Assembly (NCBI GenBank): GCA_035559995.1
Contig: DATMAM010000032.1
Coordinates: 1 to 64,000, forward strand
Length of the DNA stretch: 64,000 nt
From: DATMAM01 sp035559995
GTDB taxonomy: Bacteria; Desulfobacterota; Binatia; UBA9968
Direction of reading: 5' to 3'
Shown: positions 1-8,638 of the stretch, in pieces
Numbering within the stretch: the first letter of the stretch is position 1
How the letters are laid out: each line of letters starts with the position of its first letter
Translations under genes and position numbers: made by a program
The notes under the pieces: generated by a model
The model's database searches: none
What the model was told of the DNA's origin: nothing
The model's input: the letters and a program-made list of their open reading frames with translations, nothing else

Positions 1-37
1 CGGGCGCGCCCGCCTCTTTTCGCGCAGGTCTCGCCAT
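1..37 (-). CDS. 5' end of an unidentified gene, cut by the window edge
   Basis: Only the first 12 codons are inside the window, reading MARPARKEAGAP on the minus strand. A clean GGAGG ribosome binding site (complement of 44-48) sits 6 nt before the ATG, which is the main reason to call it. Basic, Pro/Ala-rich starts of this kind are common in TetR-type regulators, but 12 residues cannot identify a family. Confidence 0.45.
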   Translation of the reverse strand, partial: MARPARKEAGAP

Positions 38-306
38 TGCTATCCTCCGGATACGTTAATAACTTCCACCATCCATAGCATTGGAACTGCTACGGAACAA
101 CTTGATCGGCTGCGGTTGTCTTTGATCTCAAATCGGCTTTAGGAGAGATTCGCCCCGACCGGCGTGCCAAAACGGTAACTACCGATATATGACATTTGCC
201 GAAAAGTCAACGAGCCGACCGCCGCCGCCGGGACTGGCCGCGCGGCGCCAGGCGCGCCCGGTTTGCGGCCCGCCCGAGCGCCAACCAGCGCCGAGCGGGA
301 GCGAGC

Positions 307-720
307 TCAGTCGAACTCGGTAAAATTGGACACCCGCCAGGTGTCGCCGTGCTTGCGCGCGAAGACAAGCCAGCGGCGCGTGAATTCGGGCGCGTCTTCG
401 GGTTGGATCGTCGCCAGATAGAGAAACGAAACGCGGTCGGCGGATTCTTTTCTCTCGAGCAATCTGTAATGGACCCTGGGCTTGCGCGTGCTGGCGTCAA
501 TGACCTGGCCCGCCGTCAAGCGAATCTCCTCGTCGACCTTTTTCTCAGCGAGACCGACCGTGTACTCCCGGGCCTTGACGAGGTTGATGTGCACGTAGTG
601 CTGGTCCAGAAATTCCTCGGTGACGCCGTCGGCGGTCCTCAGGTCCCGACGGCAGGCCGCGAGCGCCGAGGCGAAAACCAAAGCCGCCACCGTGCCGATC
701 AAGCAGCCTCGTCTGTTCAT
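307..720 (-). CDS. small lipoprotein of unknown function
   Basis: A 137-residue protein with a basic start, a hydrophobic stretch and a lipobox ending in Cys22 (ALAAC), so it should be lipidated and anchored in the envelope. The mature part is a compact, charged ~115-residue domain with alternating hydrophobic strands (VHYRLLERK, VSFLYLATI, WRVSNFTEF). This recalls small NTF2- or DUF4878-like lipoprotein folds, but no named family can be assigned. Its ATG overlaps the TGA of the upstream hydrolase gene (ATGA), which implies translational coupling and one transcript. No catalytic motif is seen. Confidence 0.75.
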   Translation of the reverse strand: MNRRGCLIGTVAALVFASALAACRRDLRTADGVTEEFLDQHYVHINLVKAREYTVGLAEKKVDEEIRLTAGQVIDASTRKPRVHYRLLERKESADRVSFLYLATIQPEDAPEFTRRWLVFARKHGDTWRVSNFTEFD

Positions 721-1490
721 GGCAAATGGCTTCTCATCCAGCGGCGCGCCGCGCGCAGGGCGTCTTGCAAGGCTTGCGCATCCGAAAAGCGGTGGTCCGC
801 GCCGGCGGCGATAAAAAGCTCCTTCGGTTCCGCCAGCAGGGCGAAAAGCTCATAGGCCTCGCTGACCGGCACCGTGTCGTCGCGGTCCCCGTGGATTACG
901 AGCGTCGGGCATCGGACGCGCGCCGCCGCTTGCGGGACGTCGAGCGTCTTGAGATCGTCCAGCAGGCCCGTGTGGATCTTGCGCCCGTGGTAGATCACGT
1001 AGCCGCGCCGGCGCCACTGCTCGATTTCTTGAACCGAGATCATGTGCTCGAGGATTTTTCGCGGGTGAAGCGGAGCCGCAAGCGTTACGAGCGCCGCCAC
1101 GCTTTTTTCCTCCGCGGCGAAAAGCAGCGCCACGGTTCCTCCCATGCTCGAACCGAAAAGCCCGATCTTCCGAAGCGGCCGGCGCAAGAGAAATCGATAC
1201 GCCGCGCGCAGATCCTCCACTTCGCCGCTGTAGGTAATCTCGGCGAACCGATCGCCGTCGCTGGCTGAGGCAAAATCGAACCTGAGCGCCAGCACTCCCA
1301 GCTCCGCGAGCTCGCGCGCGAGAGCGACAATCTTTTCGCTCTGCTTGTTCGATTCCATGCCGTGACACAAAATCACTCCCGACGCGGGCGCAAGCGGCGG
1401 CTCGTGCAGCACGCCGCGCAGGAGCTGGCCGCGGGCGTTAAAAAAGGTCACGGCGCTTTCGGTCGGTGAAGCCTCAAGAGAAGACGGCAT
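717..1490 (-). CDS. alpha/beta hydrolase (serine esterase/peptidase type)
   Basis: Alpha/beta-hydrolase fold enzyme of about 257 residues. The oxyanion-region motif CHGMESNK, the nucleophile elbow GSSMGG, the acid motif HGDRDDTVP and a late GADHRF supply a Ser-Asp-His triad. The layout matches S9/DLH-like or BAAT-like cytosolic esterases; the substrate cannot be told from sequence. The ATG at 1490 is preferred; an in-frame GTG at 1517 would add nine residues but its purine tract is only 2 nt away. It is the first gene of a two-gene unit with the lipoprotein that overlaps its stop, and it is divergent from the sugar dehydrogenase to its right. Confidence 0.82.
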   Translation of the reverse strand: MPSSLEASPTESAVTFFNARGQLLRGVLHEPPLAPASGVILCHGMESNKQSEKIVALARELAELGVLALRFDFASASDGDRFAEITYSGEVEDLRAAYRFLLRRPLRKIGLFGSSMGGTVALLFAAEEKSVAALVTLAAPLHPRKILEHMISVQEIEQWRRRGYVIYHGRKIHTGLLDDLKTLDVPQAAARVRCPTLVIHGDRDDTVPVSEAYELFALLAEPKELFIAAGADHRFSDAQALQDALRAARRWMRSHLP

Positions 1491-1581
1491 CGGGGTGGCC
1501 CTAGAAACACATAACACAACTCCCGCCGCTCCTAAAGATTCGCGGGCGGCGCTTGCGCCCGAGGACCTCGGGAGAGCGAGT

Positions 1582-1610
1582 TTGGCCGGTGGCGGTTCGG
1601 CGTGTATAAT
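1582..1610 (+). promoter_or_regulatory. sigma-70-type promoter of the sugar dehydrogenase gene
   Basis: TTGGCC (1582-1587) and a perfect TATAAT (1605-1610) are separated by 17 nt. Transcription would start near 1617, just before the ATG at 1629. The -10 box lies inside the alternative GTG start at 1602, so that earlier start is unlikely. Confidence 0.65.
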
Positions 1611-1628
1611 AGCGGCGCGTTTTCACCG

Positions 1629-3350
1629 ATGAGGCGACTCCAATTCCTGGTAGCGGCTTTCCTCCTTTCGCGCATTCCCTGTCTCGCCGCGCCCTCGCTG
1701 ACCGATAGCCACCTGCAGGTTCAAGAGCTCGTTTCGGGTCTCGATTCGCCGACGACCATGGCTTTCATCGGCCCGGACGACATTCTCGTTCTACAGAAAA
1801 ACGACGGGCGAGTGCGGCGCGTGATCGGCGGCATTCTCCAGGCGGGAGAGGTCCTGGACGTCAACGTTCACAGCTCTTCCGAGCGCGGCCTGCTGGGGAT
1901 TGCGCTTCACCCGGCGTTTCCCGCGACGCCGTATGTGTATCTCTATTTCACGGAAAGCAGCACCGGGAGCGACACCTCGGACGCCTCCACACCGCTCGGA
2001 AACCGAATTTACCGCTACACCTGGAACGGGAGCGCGCTCGTCAATCCCGTACTCATCCTAAGCCTGCCCGCAACGCCGGGCCCGAACCACGACGGCGGAA
2101 TCATCACCTTTGGCCCCGATGGCAAGCTTTACGCCGTGATCGGCGATCTCAACCGAAACGGCCAGCTGCAAAATTTTTCCTCCGGGCCGGCGCCGGACGA
2201 TACGTCGGTCGTATTTCGCCTGAACGATGACGGCACGGTTCCGCCGGACAACCCGTTTGCCGCGCAAGGCGGAAACCTGGCCAGGTATTACGCTTACGGT
2301 ATTCGGAACTCGTTTGGCATGGCGTTCGATCCGTTAACGGAAAGGCTCTGGATCACCGAGAATGGTCCAGACGCCTACGACGAGATCAACCTTGTCGAGC
2401 CGGGCTTTAACAGCGGCTGGGAACAGATCATGGGCCCCGACAGCCGCGATCCGCAGGGCGCGGCGGACCTCTTTGTGGTTGCGGGCTCGCACTACCGCGA
2501 CCCGGCATTCTCTTGGCGCCATCCGGTTGCGCCGACCGGAGTCGCATTTTTGAAGTCGACCGCCTTGGGGCTAAAGTACGAGAACGATCTTTTCGTCGGG
2601 GATATCAATGGCGGCACTCTTTACCGTTTCACGCTTAACGGGGCGCGAAACGGGTTTGATCTCACGGCGCCGCTCGCCGACCGGGTCGCCGACGAGAACG
2701 CCGACCTCGCCCAGGTGGTGTTTGGCACCGGCTTCGACGGCATTACCGATGTGAAAGTCGGGCCGGACGGGCTCCTGTACGTCGTTTCTTTCGGCGCGGG
2801 CAAGATCTACGTGATCTCGCCGGCCGCGTACTCTCCTCTTACGCTCGGCGCTTCTGTGCTGCCGGAAGCCGAGGTCGGGGTGTCGTACAGCGCGAGCTTG
2901 GATATCGCGGGAGGGGAGCCGCCCTACGACGTTGCGCTCCTGCGAGGCTCGCTGCCGGAAGGGCTTGCCATCGGTTCCGGGGCCATCGCCGGAACGCCGA
3001 GCGAGAACGGAAAGTCGTCGTTTGTCGTGCAAGTGACGGATAGCGCCGGCGCGTCGGTGAGCGGGAAATTACGGATAAGGGTTCGCAAGGCGCTCGCCAT
3101 TTCGAGTGAGTCTTTGAAGCCCGGCATCGCGGGCCGAAAGTACCGCGCGCGCGTCAAAGCGAAAGGAGGAGCAAAGCCGTACGCGTGGTCCGTGCAATCG
3201 GGGGAGCTGCCGCCAGGCCTGGCACTGGATTCGGCCACCGGGCTCATTAGCGGGATACCTTCCGGCCCCGGTAGCGCCAACCTCGTCATTCAAGTCACGG
3301 ACCCTGTCGGCGGCAGCGCGGACAAGTCTTTCGTCCTGGTCATCGAGTAG
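1629..3350 (+). CDS. secreted PQQ-dependent sugar dehydrogenase-like beta-propeller with two Ig-like domains
   Basis: About 573 residues. A signal peptide (MRRLQFLVAAFLLSRIPCLAA) leads into a glucose/sorbosone dehydrogenase (GSDH) propeller of ~370 residues, with family hallmarks GPNHDGGIITFGPDGKLY, NSFGMAFDP and ENGPDAYDEINLV. Two putative Ig (He_PIG-type) repeats follow, recognisable by GEPPYD...LPEGLA...GTPSENG and GAKPYAW...LPPGLALD...GIPSGPG. The family oxidises aldoses in the periplasm with PQQ as cofactor; the Ig modules suggest attachment to polysaccharide or cell surface. It stands alone, with its own promoter. PQQ dependence is inferred from family, not shown. Confidence 0.85.
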   Translation: MRRLQFLVAAFLLSRIPCLAAPSLTDSHLQVQELVSGLDSPTTMAFIGPDDILVLQKNDGRVRRVIGGILQAGEVLDVNVHSSSERGLLGIALHPAFPATPYVYLYFTESSTGSDTSDASTPLGNRIYRYTWNGSALVNPVLILSLPATPGPNHDGGIITFGPDGKLYAVIGDLNRNGQLQNFSSGPAPDDTSVVFRLNDDGTVPPDNPFAAQGGNLARYYAYGIRNSFGMAFDPLTERLWITENGPDAYDEINLVEPGFNSGWEQIMGPDSRDPQGAADLFVVAGSHYRDPAFSWRHPVAPTGVAFLKSTALGLKYENDLFVGDINGGTLYRFTLNGARNGFDLTAPLADRVADENADLAQVVFGTGFDGITDVKVGPDGLLYVVSFGAGKIYVISPAAYSPLTLGASVLPEAEVGVSYSASLDIAGGEPPYDVALLRGSLPEGLAIGSGAIAGTPSENGKSSFVVQVTDSAGASVSGKLRIRVRKALAISSESLKPGIAGRKYRARVKAKGGAKPYAWSVQSGELPPGLALDSATGLISGIPSGPGSANLVIQVTDPVGGSADKSFVLVIE

Positions 3351-3483
3351 CCTCTGTCCGGCCAAAAGCTCGTCGGCCGACCGAGTCTTGCGCCGTGACG
3401 CGAATTTTTCGCCGGACGCCCCCGCTTTCATTTCCACCCCCCACCTCTTGTGTTAAGATAACAGCGTCTTAGGTTAAAGAAGG

Positions 3484-4389
3484 ATGACGAGGCTGATCGA
3501 GCAATACGGGGAATATCTCTCCCACGAGCGCAACCACTCCCGGCACACCCTGCGGAACTACTTGAGCGATCTCAGACAGTTTCACGAGTTTGCGCGCGCC
3601 TCGCTCAAAGACGACGGCGGTGATCTCGAACTCGCGCGCCGCGTCGACGTCCATTTGGTCCGGGCTTACCTGGCCCGCTTGGCCAAAACCTGCAACAAGA
3701 GCTCTCTTGCGCGAAAACTCGCCGCCATCAAGGGCTTCTTTCGGTTTTGCGTGCGCGAGGGCTACCTCGAGCGAAACCCGCTCATCGGCATCGCCACCCC
3801 CAAACAGGACAGGGCGCTGCCGCCGTTTTTGTCGGTCGACGAGGCGTTTCGCCTGTTGGGTTCCGTTCAGGGGACGCGCCATCTGGCGCTTCGCGATCGC
3901 GCGGTGCTCGAGGTCCTCTACTCGACCGGCGTGCGCGTGAGCGAGCTGGTTTCGCTCAACTGGGGAGAGATCGATTTCAATCTGGGGATCGTGCGCGTGG
4001 CGGGCAAAGGCGCAAAGGAGCGGGTGGTGCCCATCGGCGAGGTCGCGCTCGACCGGCTCCGGCAATACGGGGCGGAGCAGCAGAAAAAATGGCAGCGCAA
4101 GCTGCGCGGCCCTGAGCCGGTGTTTCTCAACGCGCGCGGCGGCCGCCTGACCACGCGGAGCGTGGCGCGCATCGTCGAAAAGAATTTGAAGTCCGCGGGC
4201 ATTGCGGTCAAGATGGGGCCGCACGGCTTGCGCCATAGCTTCGCGACGCATCTCCTGAACGGCGGGGCCGATCTCCGCTTGATCCAGGAGCTGCTCGGGC
4301 ACGCGAGTCTCTCGACGACGCAGCGCTACACGCACGTGAACCTGGATCAGCTCACGGCCGTGTACGACAAATCGCACCCGCGGGCATGA
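3484..4389 (+). CDS. xerC: tyrosine recombinase XerC
   Basis: At 301 residues it is the normal length for Xer recombinases, which act with XerD at dif to resolve chromosome dimers. An N-terminal SAM-like DNA-binding domain (NHSRHTLRNYLSDL...) is followed by the catalytic domain with all expected residues: Arg151 (STGVRVSEL), Lys175 (GKGAKER), His247 and Arg250 (HGLRHSFATHLL), His273 (LGHASLSTTQ) and the nucleophile Tyr282 (RYTHV). AAGGA precedes the ATG at good spacing. It heads the block xerC-hslV-hslU, a gene order known from Gram-positive (codV-clpQY) and deltaproteobacterial genomes. XerC rather than XerD is chosen mainly from this context. Confidence 0.93.
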   Translation: MTRLIEQYGEYLSHERNHSRHTLRNYLSDLRQFHEFARASLKDDGGDLELARRVDVHLVRAYLARLAKTCNKSSLARKLAAIKGFFRFCVREGYLERNPLIGIATPKQDRALPPFLSVDEAFRLLGSVQGTRHLALRDRAVLEVLYSTGVRVSELVSLNWGEIDFNLGIVRVAGKGAKERVVPIGEVALDRLRQYGAEQQKKWQRKLRGPEPVFLNARGGRLTTRSVARIVEKNLKSAGIAVKMGPHGLRHSFATHLLNGGADLRLIQELLGHASLSTTQRYTHVNLDQLTAVYDKSHPRA

Positions 4390-4471
4390 CGGATTTTCGA
4401 TCTCGCGACAGGCTCAGGACGAGGTTTTTGGATCGGCGATGAGCTCGGGAGCGGCAGCGCAAGGTTCCAAG

Positions 4472-5002
4472 ATGTTTCACGGCACGACGATCCTTGCGGT
4501 CCGCCATCGCGGCAAGGTGGTCGTTGCCGGCGACGGCCAGGTCAGTTTTGGGGAGACCGTTCTCAAGCATAGCGCGCACAAGGTGAGAAAACTTTATCAC
4601 GACCGGGTGATCGCGGGTTTTGCGGGGGCGACGGCCGACGCCTTTACGCTGTTCGAGAGATTTGAAGCCAAGCTCGAACAGTTTAACGGCAATCTCAGGC
4701 GCGCGGCGGTCGAGCTGGCGAAGGATTGGAGAACGGACCGGCTCTTGCGCCGCCTCGATGCGCTGCTCATCGTGGCCGACAGCGAAAACTCCCTTGTCGT
4801 GTCCGGCAGCGGAGACGTCGTCGAGCCGGACGACGGCGTCATCGCGATCGGGTCGGGAGGCAACTATGCGCTGGCGGCCGCGCGGGTGCTGATCAAGCAT
4901 TCCCAGCTCGACGCGCGCGCCATCGCCGAGGAGGCGATGCGAACCGCGGCGGAGATCTGCGTGTACACCAACGATCGGTTGACGATTGAAGAACTGGGCT
5001 AG
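4472..5002 (+). CDS. hslV: ATP-dependent protease subunit HslV (ClpQ)
   Basis: Peptidase of the HslUV two-component protease, an N-terminal-nucleophile hydrolase that forms double hexameric rings capped by HslU. The sequence begins MFHGTTILAVRHRGKVV, so removal of a four-residue leader exposes the catalytic threonine. GDGQVSFG, SGSGDVVEPDDGVIAIGSGGNYALAAAR and the C-terminal YTND region are family signatures. From this ATG the protein is 176 residues, the usual HslV length; an upstream ATG at 4439 would add 11 residues ahead of the leader, unlike other HslVs. AAGG lies 7 nt before the chosen start. Confidence 0.93.
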   Translation: MFHGTTILAVRHRGKVVVAGDGQVSFGETVLKHSAHKVRKLYHDRVIAGFAGATADAFTLFERFEAKLEQFNGNLRRAAVELAKDWRTDRLLRRLDALLIVADSENSLVVSGSGDVVEPDDGVIAIGSGGNYALAAARVLIKHSQLDARAIAEEAMRTAAEICVYTNDRLTIEELG

Positions 5003-5060
5003 CGCGCGCCGCTTGACCGGGTAGAGACAGGAGCCCAATAGCGCGGACCTCAACAGAGCG

Positions 5061-6431
5061 ATGAAAGACCGAGCCATGAAACTCCTCAAGGAAGCCAGTC
5101 CCGCTTTCCCAGCTCCGGTGATGACTCCTCGGGAGGTCGTCTCGGAGTTGGACCGCTACATCGTGGGACAGAAAGAGGCAAAGCGCGCGGTGGCGATCGC
5201 GCTGCGAAACCGCTGGCGCCGCCAGCTCGTGCCGGAGCATCTCCGGGATGAGATCGCGCCGAAAAACATCATCATGATCGGCCCGACGGGCGTGGGCAAG
5301 ACCGAGATCTCCCGGCGGCTCGCCAAGCTGGCGCAAGCGCCGTTCATTAAAGTGGAGGCGACGAAGTTTACCGAGGTCGGCTATGTCGGCCGCGACGTCG
5401 AGTCGATCATCCGCGATCTCACGGACCTGGCGGTCAACATGGTCAAGGAAGAGGAAAAGCAGCAGGTGGAACAGAAGGCGCGCGAGATCGCCGAAGAGCG
5501 CATCCTCGATCTTTTGCTGCCCTCGGCGCAGGCCGGCAAGGTGGACGAAACGAGCGGCACGCGGGAGAAGCTCCGCCGGATGCTGCGCGAGGGCCGGCTG
5601 GACGATCGGTTCGTCGAGATCGAGGTCACGCGCGCCGTCATGCCGATGATCGAAGTGCTGACGCCGCAGGGCATGGAGGAAATGGACGCCAACATCAAAG
5701 AGATGTTTGCCAACCTGCTGCCGAAGCGGACGAAGAAAAAGACGGTGAAGGTTCCCGAAGCCATGGAGGTGCTGGCGCAGGAGGAAGCCAACCGCCTGGT
5801 CGACATGGACAAGGTCACGAGCGAGGCGATTCGCAGGGTCGAGCATTCGGGGATCGTCTTCATCGACGAGATCGACAAGATCGCCGGCCGCGAGGCGACC
5901 CACGGCCCCGACGTCTCCCGCGAAGGGGTGCAGCGCGATTTGCTGCCGATCGTCGAAGGCTCGACCGTGAGCACCAAGCACGGCATGGTGCGCACCGACC
6001 ACATTCTGTTTATCGCCTCGGGCGCGTTCCACCGCAGCAAGCCGTCGGATCTCATCCCCGAATTTCAGGGAAGGTTTCCGATCCGGGTCGAGCTGAGCCC
6101 GCTCGGGCAAGAGGAGTTCGTGCGCATCCTCACCGAGCCGCGCAACGCTTTGATCAAGCAGTACGTGGCGTTGCTCGAAACCGAGGGCGTGCGGCTTTCG
6201 TTCCGCGACGACGCGGTGGCGGAGATCGCCCGGATCGCGGCCGAGGTCAACGACAAGACCGAGAACATCGGCGCGCGCCGGCTGCACACGGTGCTCGAGC
6301 GGCTGCTGGATGAGGTTTCTTACGCCGCCCCGGAAATGAGGGGCCAAGAGATCGTGATCGACGCCGACTATGTGCGCGAGCGGCTGAACCCGATCCTAAA
6401 GGACCAGGATCTGTCGCGCTACATCCTGTAA
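5061..6431 (+). CDS. hslU: ATP-dependent protease ATPase subunit HslU (ClpY)
   Basis: AAA+ unfoldase that feeds substrates to HslV. The N domain signature MTPREVVSELDRYIVGQ leads to Walker A GPTGVGKT (residues 74-81), a charged I domain rich in Lys/Glu (~130-250), Walker B VFIDEIDKI, sensor motif SGAFH and the C-terminal DLSRYIL tail that in the family docks into HslV. At 456 residues it is full length. The true start may be the later ATG at 5121, which matches the start of other HslUs; the first 20 residues are not conserved family sequence. It lies 58 bp after hslV and 13 bp before argB. Confidence 0.95.
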   Translation: MKDRAMKLLKEASPAFPAPVMTPREVVSELDRYIVGQKEAKRAVAIALRNRWRRQLVPEHLRDEIAPKNIIMIGPTGVGKTEISRRLAKLAQAPFIKVEATKFTEVGYVGRDVESIIRDLTDLAVNMVKEEEKQQVEQKAREIAEERILDLLLPSAQAGKVDETSGTREKLRRMLREGRLDDRFVEIEVTRAVMPMIEVLTPQGMEEMDANIKEMFANLLPKRTKKKTVKVPEAMEVLAQEEANRLVDMDKVTSEAIRRVEHSGIVFIDEIDKIAGREATHGPDVSREGVQRDLLPIVEGSTVSTKHGMVRTDHILFIASGAFHRSKPSDLIPEFQGRFPIRVELSPLGQEEFVRILTEPRNALIKQYVALLETEGVRLSFRDDAVAEIARIAAEVNDKTENIGARRLHTVLERLLDEVSYAAPEMRGQEIVIDADYVRERLNPILKDQDLSRYIL

Positions 6432-6444
6432 CGTCCGAAAAGCG

Positions 6445-7326
6445 ATGGAAAAGTACATCGGCAAAGCCGAGGTGTTGATGGAAGCCCTTCCCTACATCCG
6501 GCGCTTCCGCGGCAAGACGTTCGTGATCAAGTACGGCGGCAACGCCATGATCGACGAAGACCTCAAAGCGAGCTTTGCTCAAGACATCGTGCTGCTGGAG
6601 TACGTCGGCATCAATCCCGTCGTGGTCCACGGCGGCGGGCCGCAGATCGATCAGCTTTTGGACCGGATGGGGATCGGCAAGCGGTTCGTCCGCGGGATGC
6701 GCGTCACGGACGCGGAAACCTTGGACATCATCGAGATGGTCCTGGTCGGGAAGATCAACAAAGAGATTGTGTCGTTGATCAATCGCCACGGCGGCATGGC
6801 CGTCGGCCTAAGCGGCAAGGACGCGGGGCTGATTCGCGCGCGCAAGATGAACCTCACGATCTCGACGGACGGCGCGCCGCCGGAAATCATCGATCTCGGG
6901 ATGGTCGGCGAAATCATCGGCATCAACGCGAGCGTGATCAACTCGCTCGACGAGAGAAACTTCATCCCGGTCATCGCGCCGGTCGGCGTCGGCGACAACG
7001 GCGAAACTTACAACATCAACGCGGATCTGGTCGCCGGCCAGGTCGCCGAAGCTCTGGGGGCCGAAAAGCTCATCCTTTTAACCGACGTCGAAGGCGTGAA
7101 AGACAAAAACGGAAAGCTTCTCTCCACGCTCAAGATCAACCAGGCGCACAGGCTCATTCAGGAAGGGGTCGTGGCCGAGGGCATGATTCCCAAAGTCGAG
7201 TGCTGCATCGACGCCCTCAAGGGCGGTGTCGGAAAAACGCACATCATTGACGGCCGCGTCAAGCACGCGGTTCTGCTCGAGATCTTCACGGAAGAAGGCG
7301 TGGGCACCGAGGTGGTGCGAAAGTAG
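6445..7326 (+). CDS. argB: acetylglutamate kinase
   Basis: Second step of arginine synthesis: phosphorylates N-acetylglutamate with ATP. Amino-acid kinase fold with FVIKYGGNAM (phosphate/ATP site), VVVHGGGPQI (substrate site), GLSGKDAGL and the nucleotide-binding LILLTDVEGVKD near the C terminus; 293 residues is typical. The N-terminal helix MEKYIGKAEVLMEALPYIRRF resembles the mobile helix of hexameric, arginine-inhibited NAGKs, so feedback inhibition by arginine is likely. It follows hslU by 13 bp and probably shares its transcript. Confidence 0.95.
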   Translation: MEKYIGKAEVLMEALPYIRRFRGKTFVIKYGGNAMIDEDLKASFAQDIVLLEYVGINPVVVHGGGPQIDQLLDRMGIGKRFVRGMRVTDAETLDIIEMVLVGKINKEIVSLINRHGGMAVGLSGKDAGLIRARKMNLTISTDGAPPEIIDLGMVGEIIGINASVINSLDERNFIPVIAPVGVGDNGETYNINADLVAGQVAEALGAEKLILLTDVEGVKDKNGKLLSTLKINQAHRLIQEGVVAEGMIPKVECCIDALKGGVGKTHIIDGRVKHAVLLEIFTEEGVGTEVVRK

Positions 7327-7434
7327 GGGCCGCGCTCGCAGCGCCCGCGCGCATTTGCCCGCCAAGTCCCTTTCTATTATTAATGGGAAATTCGCTGCGT
7401 CGGCCGTGCGGGCGGCCGGGCGCGCGGCGATAAC

Positions 7435-8619
7435 ATGAAAAATCGCGACATCGTCAAGCTGACCGAAGCCCATGTGGCGGCGACTTACGCGCGCTTTCCG
7501 ATCGCGCTCGTGCGCGGCCGGGGCGCGCGCGTGTGGGACGCCGACGGCAAGGAGTATTTGGATTTTGTCGCCGGCATCGCGGTCAACAGCCTCGGCCACG
7601 CGCATCCCGCGATCGTGCGGGCGATCAACGCGCAGGCGCGCAGGCTGATCCACGTCTCCAACCTCTACCATATCGCGCCGCAAGCCGAGCTGGCGCGCGA
7701 GCTTTGCCGCCGCTCGTTTGCCGACAAAGTCTTTTTCTGCAACAGCGGCGCCGAAGCCAACGAGGCGGCGATCAAGCTGGCGCGCCGCTACGGCAAGGAG
7801 TGGCTCGGAGGAAAGTACGAAATCATCTCCACGCACAATTCTTTTCACGGGCGCACCCTGGCGACGCTGACGGCGACCGGGCAGGAGAAGGTCCGCGCGG
7901 GCTACGATCCGTTGCCGGCGGGTTTTCGGCAGGTTCCGTACAATGACCTTGCGGAAATGGAAAGGGCGGTCGACGACCGGACCGCGGCGATCCTGGTCGA
8001 GCCGATCCAAGGGGAAGGCGGAGTGATCTTGCCCGACCGCGGCTACCTCAGGGGGCTGAGGGAGCTCTGCGACGACCGCGGGCTAGTGCTCATTTTCGAC
8101 GAGGTGCAGGTCGGCATGGGGCGCACCGGAAAGCTTTTCGCGTACGAGCAGTTCGGCGTCGAGCCGGACATCATGACCCTGGCCAAGGCGCTGGGCGGCG
8201 GGCTGCCCTTGGGGGCGATGCTGGCCAAGGACAAAGTCGCGCGCAGCTTCGTTGCCGGCGCGCACGCCTCCACCTTCGGCGGCAATCCGCTCGTTTGCAG
8301 CGTCGGGCTTGCGGTCGTCAGGACCCTCGTTCGCGGCGTCCTCAGGAACTGCGTGGCGATGGGCGAGGTTTTCCGCCAGCGGCTGGCGTCGTTGAAGGAG
8401 CGTTTTTCTTTTGTCAAGGAGGTGCGCGGCATGGGGCTGATTTTCGGGCTGGAGCTCGCGATCGACGGCGACAAAATCGTCACCGATTGCTTGCGGCACG
8501 GGCTGTTGATCAACTGCACGGCGCACAGGGTCTTGCGCTTCGTGCCGCCCTTGATCATCTCCCGGCGGGAGATCGAGCGCGGCGTCGGCATCCTGGAAAA
8601 GGTTTTGGCCCGCTATTGA
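7435..8619 (+). CDS. argD: acetylornithine aminotransferase
   Basis: Class III PLP aminotransferase of 394 residues that makes N-acetylornithine; in many bacteria it doubles as succinyldiaminopimelate aminotransferase (DapC), which would fit the adjacent lysine genes since no separate dapC/dapL is seen here. Motifs: FCNSGAEANEAAIKLAR, HGRTLATLTATGQ, LVEPIQGEGG, LIFDEVQVGMGRTG and the PLP-binding Lys251 in LAKALGGGLPLGAM. The 108-bp gap after argB has no clear terminator, so argB-argH may still be one transcript. Confidence 0.93.
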   Translation: MKNRDIVKLTEAHVAATYARFPIALVRGRGARVWDADGKEYLDFVAGIAVNSLGHAHPAIVRAINAQARRLIHVSNLYHIAPQAELARELCRRSFADKVFFCNSGAEANEAAIKLARRYGKEWLGGKYEIISTHNSFHGRTLATLTATGQEKVRAGYDPLPAGFRQVPYNDLAEMERAVDDRTAAILVEPIQGEGGVILPDRGYLRGLRELCDDRGLVLIFDEVQVGMGRTGKLFAYEQFGVEPDIMTLAKALGGGLPLGAMLAKDKVARSFVAGAHASTFGGNPLVCSVGLAVVRTLVRGVLRNCVAMGEVFRQRLASLKERFSFVKEVRGMGLIFGLELAIDGDKIVTDCLRHGLLINCTAHRVLRFVPPLIISRREIERGVGILEKVLARY

Positions 8620-8638
8620 TATTACGGTCAGGTGTAGC

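Noticed and set aside
1602..1628. GTG start at 1602 for the sugar dehydrogenase
   Set aside because: The perfect TATAAT box occupies 1605-1610, and the signal peptide begins at the ATG at 1629.
4893..6347. 484-codon minus-strand open frame opposite hslU
   Set aside because: Antisense shadow of a perfectly conserved hslU; the translation is Arg/His-rich with no family motif. High GC makes such frames common here.
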